From assembly GCF_019903425.1 (NCBI RefSeq), contig NZ_JACHUZ010000013.1:252087-316086 (forward strand): a stretch of DNA of 64,000 bases, written 5' to 3'. Position 1 is the stretch's first letter, and every line of letters begins with the position of its first letter. The notes under the pieces were generated by a model. The model was not told the origin of the DNA, searched no databases, and saw only the letters and a program-made list of their open reading frames with translations. Shown here piece after piece: positions 25,393-35,330 of this stretch. This DNA comes from Vreelandella halophila (GTDB taxonomy: Bacteria; Pseudomonadota; Gammaproteobacteria; Pseudomonadales; Oleiphilaceae). The translations under genes and the position numbers were made by a program.

Positions 25393-27495
25393 TCAACTGG
25401 ACCCCGTCAGGCGCTGCATCAGGGCCTGCTGGGAGGCCACCCGCTTCTCGCCCGCCGCCGGCTGGCGCTGGTGATAGTTGCCATCGGGCTGCAGCTCCCA
25501 GCTCTGGGCGTTATCCCGCAGGTAGACTTCAAGGTCGCGCCGCAACCGTCGCGCCAGCCGTCGATCCTCGACGGGGAAGCAGGTCTCGACCCGGTTGATC
25601 AGGTTGCGCTCCATCCAGTCAGCGCTGGAACAGTACACCTCCGGCTCACCGGCATTGGCGAACCAGTAGACGCGACTGTGCTCCAGAAAGCGGCCGATGA
25701 TGGAGACCACACGGATATTCTCCGACAGCCCTTCCACACCGGGCCTCAGGCAGCAGATCCCGCGTACGATCAGGTCCACCTGGACGCCCGCACAGGACGC
25801 CCGGTACAGGGCCCGAATCACCTCCGCTTCGGTCAGGCCATTGACCTTGACGATAATGCGGGCACGCTTGCCAGCGAGGGCGTTCGTGGTCTCACGCTCA
25901 ATCAGCTCGAGCACTCGCTGATGCAGGGTAAAGGGCGCATGCAGCAGCTTCTGGATGCGCAGGGTCTTGCCCATACCGGTAAGCTGCTGGAAGATCTTGT
26001 TAACGTCATCACCCAGGGCATCGTCACAGCTCATGAAACTGTAGTCGGTGTAGAGACGGGCATTGCCCGCGTGATAGTTGCCGGTGCCGAGGTGCACATA
26101 GCGCTTGAGGCGGCCGTTCTCACGGCGCACGATCAGGATCATCTTGGCGTGGGTCTTGTAGCCCACAACCCCGTAGACCACGATTACGCCGGCCTCCTGG
26201 AGCCGGCTGGCCAGTTCCAGGTTCTCGGCCTCGTCGAAGCGGGCCCGCAGCTCGATCACCGCTGTCACTTCCTTGCCCCGGCGTGCCGCCTCGGCCAGCG
26301 CCTCCACCATCTCGGAGTCCGCGCCGGTGCGGTAGAGGGTCTGGCGGATGGCCAGCACCTGCGGGTCCCGCGCCGCCTGGCGCAGGAAATCCACCACCGG
26401 CGAGAAACTCTCATAGGGGTGCAGCAGCAACACATCCTGCTGGCGAACGGCATCCAGGGTGCTGTCGCGGCCCTTGAGGGTCTTGGGGAGCCCCGGCGTC
26501 ATGGGCGCGTACTGCAGGTCCGGCCGGTTCACCAGTTCACTCACGGCAGTCAGGCGTGCCAGGTTCACCGGCCCATTGGCCCAGTAGAGCTCGCGCTCGG
26601 TGAGGCCGAACTGGCGCAGCAGGAAATCCGCCAGGTGGCGCGGGCAGTTGTCCGCCACCTCCAGGCGCACCGCATCGCCGAAGCGCCGGCTCAGCAGCTC
26701 ACCGCGCAGGGCCGAGGCCAGGTCCTCCAGGTCATCCTCCAGCTCCAGGTCCGCGTTACGCGTGAGGCGGAACTGATAGCAGCCCTTGATGCGCATGCCG
26801 GGGAACAGCAGGTTGGCGTGCGCGTGGATCATCGAGGACAGGAACACCAGGTTGTCGCCACTCTCGCAGACCTCGTCCGGCAGCCGCACAAGACGGGGCA
26901 GCGAACGGGGGGCCGGTACAATAGCCATCCCCGTCTCACGACCGAAGGCATCCTTGCCTTCCAGCTCCACAACGAAGTTAAGGCTCTTGTTGACCAGGCG
27001 CGGCAGCGGGTGGGAGGGATCCAGGCCGATGGGGTTCACCACCGGCATGATCTCGTCCCGGAAGTAGCGGGCCACCCAGTCCGCCTGGGCCCGGGTCCAG
27101 TCGCGGCGGCGCACGAAGTGGATGTTCTGCTCGCGCAGTTCGGGAATGATCCGTTCGTTCAGGATCCGGTACTGTTCCGCTACGTAACGGTGGGCAACCT
27201 CCGAGATCTCGTTCAGCGTCTGCTGGGGCGCGCGCCCATCCGGACCCGGCACTTCCCGGCCGTACTTGAGCTGCTGGCGCAGGCCGGCGGCGCGGATCTC
27301 GAAGAACTCGTCCATGTTGCTGCTGAAGATGCAGCAGAACATCAGCCGTTCCAGCAGCGGATGACTCTCGTCGCAGGCCTGGCGCAGCACCCGGTAATTG
27401 AACTGAAGGTGGCTGAGCTCGCGATTGAAATAGTTCTCCGGCGCCTTCAGGTCCGGCAGCTGCAGGCCACTGGTATCGGTAACCGCCTGGTTCAT
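25393..27495 (-). CDS. ppk1: Polyphosphate kinase 1
   Basis: 700 residues, normal for Ppk1, which polymerises the ATP gamma-phosphate into polyphosphate. Seen: the N-terminal YFNRELSHLQFNYRVL, the autophosphorylated His region GYKTHAKM, HLGTGNYHAGNARLYTDY, and the conserved C-terminal segments with ICCLRPGVEGLSENIRV. It starts 9 bp after hemB, the linkage also known in Pseudomonas. Together with PiT, PhoX, PhoU and PhoBR in this window it points to active phosphate storage. Confidence 0.97.
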   Translation of the reverse strand: MNQAVTDTSGLQLPDLKAPENYFNRELSHLQFNYRVLRQACDESHPLLERLMFCCIFSSNMDEFFEIRAAGLRQQLKYGREVPGPDGRAPQQTLNEISEVAHRYVAEQYRILNERIIPELREQNIHFVRRRDWTRAQADWVARYFRDEIMPVVNPIGLDPSHPLPRLVNKSLNFVVELEGKDAFGRETGMAIVPAPRSLPRLVRLPDEVCESGDNLVFLSSMIHAHANLLFPGMRIKGCYQFRLTRNADLELEDDLEDLASALRGELLSRRFGDAVRLEVADNCPRHLADFLLRQFGLTERELYWANGPVNLARLTAVSELVNRPDLQYAPMTPGLPKTLKGRDSTLDAVRQQDVLLLHPYESFSPVVDFLRQAARDPQVLAIRQTLYRTGADSEMVEALAEAARRGKEVTAVIELRARFDEAENLELASRLQEAGVIVVYGVVGYKTHAKMILIVRRENGRLKRYVHLGTGNYHAGNARLYTDYSFMSCDDALGDDVNKIFQQLTGMGKTLRIQKLLHAPFTLHQRVLELIERETTNALAGKRARIIVKVNGLTEAEVIRALYRASCAGVQVDLIVRGICCLRPGVEGLSENIRVVSIIGRFLEHSRVYWFANAGEPEVYCSSADWMERNLINRVETCFPVEDRRLARRLRRDLEVYLRDNAQSWELQPDGNYHQRQPAAGEKRVASQQALMQRLTGSS

Positions 27496-27504
27496 GATGC
27501 GTCC

Positions 27505-28742
<1,238 letters not shown>

Positions 28743-28769
28743 ACCGCTTCCTTTTCTGATTGACAGAAC

Positions 28770-28798
28770 TTGACGCAAGAACTGAACTCTAGTTCAAT
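28770..28798 (+). promoter_or_regulatory. Promoter and operator of the second TetR gene
   Basis: A -35-like TTGACG (28770-28775) and a -10-like TTCAAT (28793-28798) are 17 bp apart. A perfect palindrome TGAACTCTAGTTCA (28783-28796) overlaps the spacer and the -10 element, so the TetR protein probably represses its own operon here. Confidence 0.6.
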
Positions 28799-28829
28799 TA
28801 TTCTGGAATGCCCGGATTCAGGAGCACTC

Positions 28830-29462
28830 ATGGCCTATCGCGAAACGCCACGCATGCGGGCTCGCAAGGAAGCCACGCGCCAGCGCATCCTGGATATTAC
28901 CCAGCAACTGGTTGCATCAGGCGGCTTCGGTGCCGCCTCCGTAGCGCGGGTTGCGGAGGAGTCTGGTGTTGCGATTGGTTCTGTCTACCGGCATTTCGAC
29001 TCCAAGAGCGACCTGTTTGCGGAAGTCTTCCGGCACGCCACTGAAGTGGAGGTCAACCGTGTCGGTGAGGCGCTGAATACCTCAGCCCCTGCCGATAAGG
29101 CATTGGCTGAAGCCCTGGAAGTCTTTGCCAGGAGAGCCATCCGTTCGCCCACCATGGCATGGGCGCTGATTGCTGAACCGGTGGGCCCCCTGGTCGATGA
29201 GGAACGCCTGCGTTACCGCCAAGCTTACGCGGAACTTTTTGAACAGACCCTGATCCGGGGCATGCGCGAGGGATGCTTCCGCCCGGACCAGAACTCGAAA
29301 CTCAGCAGTGCCGCCACGGTCGGTGCCATTGCCGAAGCACTGGTCGGCCCCCTGTCACCCGCCGCCGACGGACTCGACAGGGACAGCGCCGAACAACTGA
29401 TCCATGACGTCGTACGGCTCTGCCTGCAAGCCGTACGCGCACCGGGAGGACAACAACAATGA
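28830..29462 (+). CDS. TetR/AcrR family regulator linked to an acyl-CoA dehydrogenase
   Basis: 210 residues from ATG 28830, which has a CAGGAG ribosome site; a longer frame from 28770 would cover the promoter. The N-terminal domain ATRQRILDITQQLVASGG with helix-turn-helix VAEESGVAIGSVYRHFDSKSDL is typical. Its stop overlaps the next gene by 4 bp (ATGA), so it is co-expressed with the AidB-like dehydrogenase and probably responds to an acyl-CoA or related ligand. Confidence 0.9.
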   Translation: MAYRETPRMRARKEATRQRILDITQQLVASGGFGAASVARVAEESGVAIGSVYRHFDSKSDLFAEVFRHATEVEVNRVGEALNTSAPADKALAEALEVFARRAIRSPTMAWALIAEPVGPLVDEERLRYRQAYAELFEQTLIRGMREGCFRPDQNSKLSSAATVGAIAEALVGPLSPAADGLDRDSAEQLIHDVVRLCLQAVRAPGGQQQ

Positions 29463-31144
29463 ACGCACCCTTCGAGAGCAACCAGGACGGCGCCTTTCTG
29501 GCGGACACCCACGAGGTGTTCAACCAGCCGCCGGCACTGGAAGACTACAACCTCTACCGCGAGGACCGTGCCCTCCAGGAAGCGGTCCGGCGCGAAGGCG
29601 CCGCAAGGGCGGAAAGCGAACTGGACGTTTACGGCGCCATCACCGGCCGCTCGGATGTCATCGAACTCGGCCACAGCGCCAACGCCAACAAGCCGGAGTT
29701 CCATACCCACGACCGTTTTGGGCACCGCATCGACGAAGTGCGCTTCCACCCCGCCTACCATGAGCTGATGACCATGGCGCTGGAAGGCGGCCTGCACAGC
29801 GCCCCCTGGACCGACCCCGGTGAAGGCGCCCACGTCGCCCGGGCGGCCCGCTACTACATGCACAGCCAGGTGGAGGCGGCCCACTGCTGCCCCATTACCA
29901 TGACTTTTGCCTGTGTTCCGGCGCTGAAGAAACAGCCGGAGCTGGCGGAAACCTGGCTTCCGAAGATCCTCAACCGCCACTACGATCCTCGCAACGTCCC
30001 TGTCTCGGAAAAACAGGCCGTCACCATCGGCATGGCCATGACCGAAAAGCAGGGCGGCTCCGATGTGCGCGCCAACACCACCAAGGCCTACCCGCTGGCG
30101 GAAGAGGGCGCAGGCAAGGCATACCAGCTCGTGGGTCACAAGTGGTTCGTCTCCGCCCCCATGTGCGATGCCTTCCTGGTTCTGGCCCAGGCCCCCGGCG
30201 GCCTGAGCTGTTTCCTGATGCCGCGCTGGCGCCCGGACGGCACGAAGAATACGATGCAGATCCAGCGCCTCAAGAACAAGATGGGCAACGTCGCCAACGC
30301 CTCCAGCGAGGCGGAGCTGCGCGGTGCCCATGCCTGGATGGTGGGCGAAGAAGGCCGTGGCGTGGCCACCATCATCGAGATGGTCGCCATGACCCGCTAT
30401 GACTGCATGATCGGCTCCGCCGCCGGCCAGCGCCAGGCGGCGGCCCAGGCGCTGCACCACTGCGCCTATCGGGATGCCTTCGGTGGCCGCCTCAACCAGC
30501 AGCCACTGATGCAGAACGTACTGGCGGACCTGGCCCTGGAGAGCGAGGGCTCCGTAGCCCTGACCATGCGCATGGCACGCGCCATGGACCAGCAGGACGA
30601 CCCGGAAGAGCGCAACCTGGTGCGGTTGGTCACGGCCGTGGGCAAGTACTGGATCTGTAAGCGCACGCCCCAGCACGCCTACGAGGCCATGGAATGCATC
30701 GGCGGCAGCGGCCTGATGGAGGACTGCATCATGCCTCGGCTTCTGCGTGAATCGCCGGTCAACGCCATCTGGGAAGGCAGCGGCAACGTCCAGTGCCTGG
30801 ACGTGCTGCGGGCCATGAACCGGGAACCGGGCGTGCTCGACAGTTTCTTCGCCGAAGTGAACCGGGCCCGGGGCATGAACGCGGACTTCGATGCGTTCAC
30901 CAGTGAACTGGAAAACGAGTTCCGCCACAGTGACAATCTGGAGTACCGTGCCCGCAACCTGACCGACCGCATGGCGCTTGCCATCCAGGCGTCACTGCTG
31001 CTGCGCGGGGACAACCAGACCGTTGCCGGAGGTTTCTGCGCCGGGCGCCTGCGCCAGCGCGATCACTTCCAGTTCGGCAACCTGCCCGATGATGTCGACT
31101 GCGCCGCCATCATCGAGCGCGCCACCCCGAGCGTGGAGGACTGA
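29459..31144 (+). CDS. AidB-like acyl-CoA dehydrogenase family protein
   Basis: 561 residues, the length of AidB. The N-terminal part FNQPPALEDYNLYREDRALQ and the FAD/substrate segment MAMTEKQGGSDVRANTT match AidB, and the C-terminal part contains ECIGGSGLMEDCIMPRL and WEGSGNVQCLD. E. coli AidB is a flavoprotein of the alkylation response that binds DNA and has weak isovaleryl-CoA dehydrogenase activity. Here it is autoregulated with a TetR protein rather than Ada, so a metabolic role is possible. Confidence 0.9.
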   Translation: MNAPFESNQDGAFLADTHEVFNQPPALEDYNLYREDRALQEAVRREGAARAESELDVYGAITGRSDVIELGHSANANKPEFHTHDRFGHRIDEVRFHPAYHELMTMALEGGLHSAPWTDPGEGAHVARAARYYMHSQVEAAHCCPITMTFACVPALKKQPELAETWLPKILNRHYDPRNVPVSEKQAVTIGMAMTEKQGGSDVRANTTKAYPLAEEGAGKAYQLVGHKWFVSAPMCDAFLVLAQAPGGLSCFLMPRWRPDGTKNTMQIQRLKNKMGNVANASSEAELRGAHAWMVGEEGRGVATIIEMVAMTRYDCMIGSAAGQRQAAAQALHHCAYRDAFGGRLNQQPLMQNVLADLALESEGSVALTMRMARAMDQQDDPEERNLVRLVTAVGKYWICKRTPQHAYEAMECIGGSGLMEDCIMPRLLRESPVNAIWEGSGNVQCLDVLRAMNREPGVLDSFFAEVNRARGMNADFDAFTSELENEFRHSDNLEYRARNLTDRMALAIQASLLLRGDNQTVAGGFCAGRLRQRDHFQFGNLPDDVDCAAIIERATPSVED

Positions 31145-31434
31145 TGGAGCATCCGCACGTCGGCGTCATGACCCTGCATTTCCAGGTCTACGGCTGCGAG
31201 ACGGTGCGGGACAAGAAACGCGTCTTCTCGGCCATGCGCGGGGTCTGGGGCAGGGAACCGGATCTGGCCGTGGCCGAGATTGCCGACCAGGACGACCCCG
31301 GCCTCGCCACCTGGAGCATCGTCACCACCGGCCCGGACCCGCAGCTCCTCCAGCACCGCCTGCAGGAAGTGGAAAAGGCCATCCTCGCCCGCATTGATGC
31401 CCCGATTCTCGACACACAGATCGAGATCGACTGA
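31144..31434 (+). CDS. DUF503 (YlxP-like) family protein
   Basis: 96 residues. The pattern VGVMTLHFQVYGCETVRDKKRVFSAM followed by AVAEIADQDD and a C-terminal helix is that of the DUF503/YlxP family, which is often linked to ribosome or translation genes but has no firm function. Its ATG overlaps the preceding stop (TGATG), so it is coupled to the AidB-like gene. Confidence 0.75.
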   Translation: MEHPHVGVMTLHFQVYGCETVRDKKRVFSAMRGVWGREPDLAVAEIADQDDPGLATWSIVTTGPDPQLLQHRLQEVEKAILARIDAPILDTQIEID

Positions 31435-31501
31435 CGCCAACCACCATCCCGGATAGACTCACCTGAGGAACCTCAGCTGAACCCAAAGGGAGGACTGGCT
31501 C

Positions 31502-31912
31502 ATGAAAGGCACCTGTCTCTGTGGGGCGATCCAGGTTACGGCGCCCGACCATACCGACATCAGCGTCTGCCACTGCACCATGTGCCGGCGATGGGGCGGA
31601 AGCCCGATGTTTGCCGTGCACTGCGGACCCGGGGTGCAGTTCAGCGGCAGCTCTACCCCTGCCACCTACCGGTCCTCGGAATGGGCGGAACGCGGCTTCT
31701 GCCCCAACTGCGGAACGCATCTGTACTTCCATTACCTCCCGGAGGATGATTATGTACTGGCAGCCGGTCTCTTCCAGGAGTCGGAGACGTTCCGCATCGC
31801 CGGCCAGATCTTCATTGATGAAAAGCCGGACTACTATGCGCTTGCCAATGACACCGAGACCCTGACGGGAGAGCAGGTATTCGCTCAGTTCGCCGGGGAT
31901 TCATCGTCCTGA
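31502..31912 (+). CDS. GFA (glutathione-dependent formaldehyde-activating enzyme/centromere protein V-like) family protein
   Basis: 136 residues with the GFA zinc-binding cysteines: GTCLCGA at the start, CHCTMCRRWGG near residue 30, and FCPNCGTHLYF near 70. The fold binds zinc and in some members glutathione adducts. The real substrate is unknown. AGGGAGG lies a little upstream of the ATG. It is a separate unit, 67 bp after the DUF503 gene. Confidence 0.9.
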   Translation: MKGTCLCGAIQVTAPDHTDISVCHCTMCRRWGGSPMFAVHCGPGVQFSGSSTPATYRSSEWAERGFCPNCGTHLYFHYLPEDDYVLAAGLFQESETFRIAGQIFIDEKPDYYALANDTETLTGEQVFAQFAGDSSS

Positions 31913-31931
31913 TCGGACAGGGAGGCATCCG

Positions 31932-32336
31932 ATGAAACCAAAGATCAGCCTGATCACCCTGGGTGTTGACGACCTCGACAGGGCCACCCGTTTCTACGGC
32001 GAAGGATTGGGCCTGCCGCAGTATGACTTTGAAGGGGAAGGCGTCGCCTTTTTCAGCCTGGAGGGCACCTGGCTGGCGCTGTATCCAAGGGCGGAACTTG
32101 CCCGCGACATCGGGATCACCGTTGCGGAAGGGCCCGCCCATGCCAGCGTGACCCTGGCCCATAACGCCCCCAGCCGCGAAGATGTCGACACGGTCCTTGC
32201 CCAGGCGGTCGCCGCCGGCGCCACCCTCATCAAACCGGCCAAGGAGGTTTTCTGGGGTGGCTATTCCGGTTATTTCCAGGATCCGGAAGGGCATTACTGG
32301 GAGGTCGCCTTCAATCCTTTCATGGACCTGACCTGA
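31932..32336 (+). CDS. VOC family (glyoxalase/dioxygenase-fold) protein
   Basis: 134 residues with two beta-alpha-beta-beta-beta units of the vicinal-oxygen-chelate fold: start ISLITLGVDDLDRATRFYGEGLG and end GYFQDPEGHYWEVAFNP. The Glu in the last strand fits a metal ligand, whereas the N-terminal His of glyoxalase I is not obvious. It is probably a small-molecule binding or isomerising enzyme. It follows the GFA gene by 19 bp. Confidence 0.88.
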   Translation: MKPKISLITLGVDDLDRATRFYGEGLGLPQYDFEGEGVAFFSLEGTWLALYPRAELARDIGITVAEGPAHASVTLAHNAPSREDVDTVLAQAVAAGATLIKPAKEVFWGGYSGYFQDPEGHYWEVAFNPFMDLT

Positions 32337-32351
32337 TCAAGCAGGAGCAGG

Positions 32352-32984
32352 ATGTCGATTCAACCACTCAATCACGCCGGTTTCGACACTGACGATACCC
32401 GGCCAGGAAACGCAAAAGTGCGGGAGGCACTTGCGTTAGCCCTGGGAGGCGATACGGCGTCATCCCTTGTCACCCGACTGGCTGATGCCTTCGTGGAGCG
32501 GCGCTTCAGGAAGGCGGAGGCTGTTCTGTTGGCCGGAGAACAATGGCAGCAGGTACTCTTCATTGAGCAGGGTATGCTGCGTCTGTATTACAGCGACGAA
32601 GAAGGACGAGAATTCAACAAAGGGTTCTTTCAGGAGGGTCAGCTAATCTGGCCTGTAGCGCCCAGCGCCCGCCAGGAACCAAGCCTTTTCAGTATCCTGT
32701 GCCTTGAACACTGCTCAATCCGGGTTGCTGATTTTGACTGGTTCCGGAGGCAGCTTGAGAGTGCCGGACTATGGTCCAGGTTCGCCTTGCCTTTCACGGA
32801 ATGGCTCGCGGAGGAGAAATTCCTGCGTGAATACGAGCTGTTGCTCTATCCAGCCTTGGAGCGTTACCAGCACTTCCAGAACCAGTATCCGGAACTGGCA
32901 GCGCGGGTTCCCGACTATCATCTGGCGTCTTATCTGGGCATGAGCAACGTCACTCTGTCACGGATCAAGCGACACGGTGTTTAG
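32352..32984 (+). CDS. Crp/Fnr-type cyclic-nucleotide-binding-fold regulator
   Basis: 210 residues. A cNMP-binding-like beta roll (about 45-130, with LLAGEQWQQVLFIEQGMLRLYY) is followed by a long helix and a C-terminal helix-turn-helix (YHLASYLGMSNVTLSRIKR). There are no Fnr-type cysteines, and the phosphate-binding cassette of cAMP binders is not clear. The local base composition looks less G+C-rich than the neighbourhood through about 34,100. It may control the SDR and monooxygenase genes that follow. Confidence 0.85.
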   Translation: MSIQPLNHAGFDTDDTRPGNAKVREALALALGGDTASSLVTRLADAFVERRFRKAEAVLLAGEQWQQVLFIEQGMLRLYYSDEEGREFNKGFFQEGQLIWPVAPSARQEPSLFSILCLEHCSIRVADFDWFRRQLESAGLWSRFALPFTEWLAEEKFLREYELLLYPALERYQHFQNQYPELAARVPDYHLASYLGMSNVTLSRIKRHGV

Positions 32985-33055
32985 CCTGTGTTAATGCACC
33001 GGAACCGCGTAGGGCGGAAGATGCAGTTGTTCCATCTGACACGGGAGCAACCGCA

Positions 33056-33799
33056 ATGCATGAAACCAGTGAGCATACCGTACTTGTCACCGGCGGCACC
33101 CAAGGTATTGGATTGGCTATCAGCCAAGCCTTTTCGAAACGGGGTAGCCGGGTCATAACGGTTGGACGTCACCCCACAGAGGATCCAACTCCGACCCATC
33201 ATATTCAAGCAGACCTTACCACCCAGGATGGGTGTCAGGAGGTGACCCGATATTTCCGGGAGGCGGAGGAAGGGTTGGATGTACTGGTCAATAACGCCGG
33301 AGTAGCCCGGTTCACCATGCTGGAAGCAACAGAGGATGGACTGCTTGAGGAACAAATGGCCGTGAACCTGCTTGCTCCCTACCGTATGGTCCGCGACCTC
33401 CTGCCGCAATTGCGGGAGCGCAGAGGCTGCGTAATCAACATATCGTCCTACTTTGCCCGCCGCATGCTGCCTGATCGCCCTTCCTCCGCCTACTCCATGA
33501 CGAAAGGGGGACTGGATGCCCTTACGGGGGCGCTGGCCTTTGAACTGGGTCCCGAAGGGGTACGAGTCAATGGCATTGCGCCAGGCACAGTGGATACGCC
33601 TCTGTTTCGCCAAAACCTCGCTGCATTACCCGAGCAGTCGCGTGAGGCATTCAGACAGGCTGTACCCCGACTGTACCCGCTGGGACGACTTGGGCAACCG
33701 GGAGACGTGGCAGCCCTCGCATGTTTCCTGGCTTCCGCCGAAGCGGGTTGGATGACAGGGGCCGTTGTACCGGTGGATGGCGGACTGACAACTCATTGA
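33056..33799 (+). CDS. Short-chain dehydrogenase/reductase
   Basis: 247 residues, classical SDR: the cofactor motif TGGTQGIG near residue 12, VLVNNAGVA, the catalytic Ser in INISSYF, the YSMTK Tyr-Lys pair, and the usual PG...DT segment. The Arg after the second strand (TVGRHPTE) suggests NADP preference. The substrate is unknown. It is followed after 7 bp by an antibiotic-biosynthesis-monooxygenase-like gene, probably in the same transcript. Confidence 0.92.
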   Translation: MHETSEHTVLVTGGTQGIGLAISQAFSKRGSRVITVGRHPTEDPTPTHHIQADLTTQDGCQEVTRYFREAEEGLDVLVNNAGVARFTMLEATEDGLLEEQMAVNLLAPYRMVRDLLPQLRERRGCVINISSYFARRMLPDRPSSAYSMTKGGLDALTGALAFELGPEGVRVNGIAPGTVDTPLFRQNLAALPEQSREAFRQAVPRLYPLGRLGQPGDVAALACFLASAEAGWMTGAVVPVDGGLTTH

Positions 33800-33806
33800 G
33801 GAAATA

Positions 33807-34103
33807 ATGCGGACAACAGCAGTCATCAAACAGGTGGAACTGGAAGCCGTTGGTGATCCGGCAGCAACAAGGAAAGCACTGGCGGAACTGGTCAGGCATA
33901 CCCGTGCGGAACCGGGCTGCATTCTCTTCGAGATTCACGAACACAGTGATAACAGCAGTCGCTTCAGCCTGTGGGAACACTTTGTCGATCAGGCCGCCTT
34001 TGATGAGCATCTGGCGGAAGCTCATACCCGAGCCTTCTTTGAAAGAGGCTGGACTCGGTTAGTTCAAAGACAGGATCTGCGACTTTTGGAAACAGCCCCC
34101 TGA
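33807..34103 (+). CDS. Antibiotic biosynthesis monooxygenase (ABM/YgiN-like) domain protein
   Basis: 98 residues forming one ABM domain: LVRHTRAEPGCILFEIHEH, then the FSLWEHFVDQAAFDEHLAEAHTRAF pattern with conserved Trp/Glu and His residues. Such proteins are dimeric and include quinol monooxygenases and heme- or quinone-related enzymes. A GAGG site precedes the ATG. Together with the preceding SDR this suggests quinone or aromatic-compound handling. Confidence 0.85.
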   Translation: MRTTAVIKQVELEAVGDPAATRKALAELVRHTRAEPGCILFEIHEHSDNSSRFSLWEHFVDQAAFDEHLAEAHTRAFFERGWTRLVQRQDLRLLETAP

Positions 34104-34175
34104 AACGGTTTAAAACATGTCCGCGCCGGTTATCATCCAACCAGGACCTGATAACCCGCCGGACAAGGAGGCGTC

Positions 34176-34670
34176 ATGCTGACCTACGCACACACCATGG
34201 CCCGCTACAACCGCTGGATGAACCGGCGCCTTTATGACGTCTGCGGACGTCTTTCCGACGAAGCCAGGAAGCAGGACATGGGCGCGTTTTTCCGTTCCAT
34301 CCACGGCACGCTCAATCACCTGCTGCTGACTGATCGGCTCTGGATGGGCCGATTCACCGGGGAAGGGTATACGATCCAGTCCCTCGACCAGGAGCTGTAC
34401 GCCGACTTCGAGACGCTCCGGGCCGAACGTGAGTACGAGGACAACAGGATCCTCGAATGGGTGGCGTCACTGGATCATGAAACGATCGAGGGAGACCTGG
34501 TCTACACCAGTGCCGTCAGCCCCGAGCCCAGGCGCCTCCCGTTCCGGCTGGCCCTGACCCACTTCTTCAACCACCAGACCCATCACCGTGGCCAGCTCAC
34601 CACGCTGATCACCCAGCAAGGGATTGACCCTGGCGTGACGGATCTCATCTGGTTGCCTGAAGAGGCATAA
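34176..34670 (+). CDS. DinB family protein
   Basis: 164 residues of the DinB four-helix fold: MARYNRWMNRRLYD, HGTLNHLLLTDRLW with the first metal His, and HFFNHQTHHRGQLTTLI with the His pair. DinB-fold proteins are metal-dependent thiol transferases or hydrolases, acting with bacillithiol, mycothiol or glutathione; the substrate here is unknown. An AAGGAGG site lies just before the ATG. Confidence 0.9.
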   Translation: MLTYAHTMARYNRWMNRRLYDVCGRLSDEARKQDMGAFFRSIHGTLNHLLLTDRLWMGRFTGEGYTIQSLDQELYADFETLRAEREYEDNRILEWVASLDHETIEGDLVYTSAVSPEPRRLPFRLALTHFFNHQTHHRGQLTTLITQQGIDPGVTDLIWLPEEA

Positions 34671-34862
34671 TGACCGCTACCGGATCAGCTGGCTCTGGGG
34701 ACTGATGACCGCGACCAGTCTCAGGCCACCCGGCTGACAGTGCCCTTTCCCTTCCAGCCCCGAGAGGCCCCTATGAGCATGGATCATCATGAAGTCGGAA
34801 CCCTGTACCCAGCAGCACTCGCACCAGGTCCAGACCAACGCTGATACCCGCACTTACCCAAT

Positions 34863-34890
34863 AAAAAGCCGGGCACAGGGCCCGGCTTTT
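34863..34890. terminator. Bidirectional terminator
   Basis: A 7-bp stem (GCCGGGC 34868-34874 / GCCCGGC 34880-34886) is flanked by AAAAA on the left and TTTT on the right, so it can end transcription from both sides. It separates dinB (plus) from the lipoprotein gene (minus). The rest of 34671-34916 shows nothing I can support. Confidence 0.8.
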
Positions 34891-34916
34891 CTGGAACAGA
34901 ATGCTGACACCACTAA

Positions 34917-35186
34917 CTAGTCAGTGCTCTCCTCGATACTATCCCCGGCTTCTTCAGCGCTTTCTTCCATCTCGTCGGCAACTTCCCCGGCGGTCTCCTC
35001 AGCCTGCTCCATGGAATCCTCCTGGGTACCGGTCAGATCCTCGGTGGTTTCCTCGGCGCTGTCGGCGGTATCCTCGGCCATTTCTTCCATGTCCTCGCCT
35101 GCTTCCTCCATGGAGGAGTCATCACCGCAGCCTGCAAGGCCCAGAGCTGCAACAAGTGCAAGACCGATTATCCATTCACGTTTCAT
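34917..35186 (-). CDS. Small, very acidic lipoprotein
   Basis: 89 residues. A signal peptide ends in a lipobox (GLAGC, Cys at about residue 20). The mature part is almost entirely Glu, Asp, Ser, Thr and Ala in imperfect short repeats (EEAGEDMEEMAED and similar), probably disordered or one long helix. Gly-Asp-Asp after the Cys suggests the Lol system could treat it as an inner-membrane-retained lipoprotein (Asp at +2 or +3). Function unknown; acidic periplasmic proteins are common in halophiles. Confidence 0.8.
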   Translation of the reverse strand: MKREWIIGLALVAALGLAGCGDDSSMEEAGEDMEEMAEDTADSAEETTEDLTGTQEDSMEQAEETAGEVADEMEESAEEAGDSIEESTD

Positions 35187-35330
35187 AGCGACACCTTCCT
35201 TCTCATCTGGAATGTGCCGCGAACTTTCACATTCTTTTACGCGTCGGGCAATAACAGGCTGATTACCATTAATTCAGTCTGATCAGAACCTTAGCCGTAA
35301 TGCCTGGACGGTCTCCGGGCCACTGCCGGG

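Noticed and set aside
34671-34916. Small ORF of 23 codons starting near 34772
   Set aside because: No clear ribosome site, no similarity to anything known, and very short. I cannot support it as a gene.
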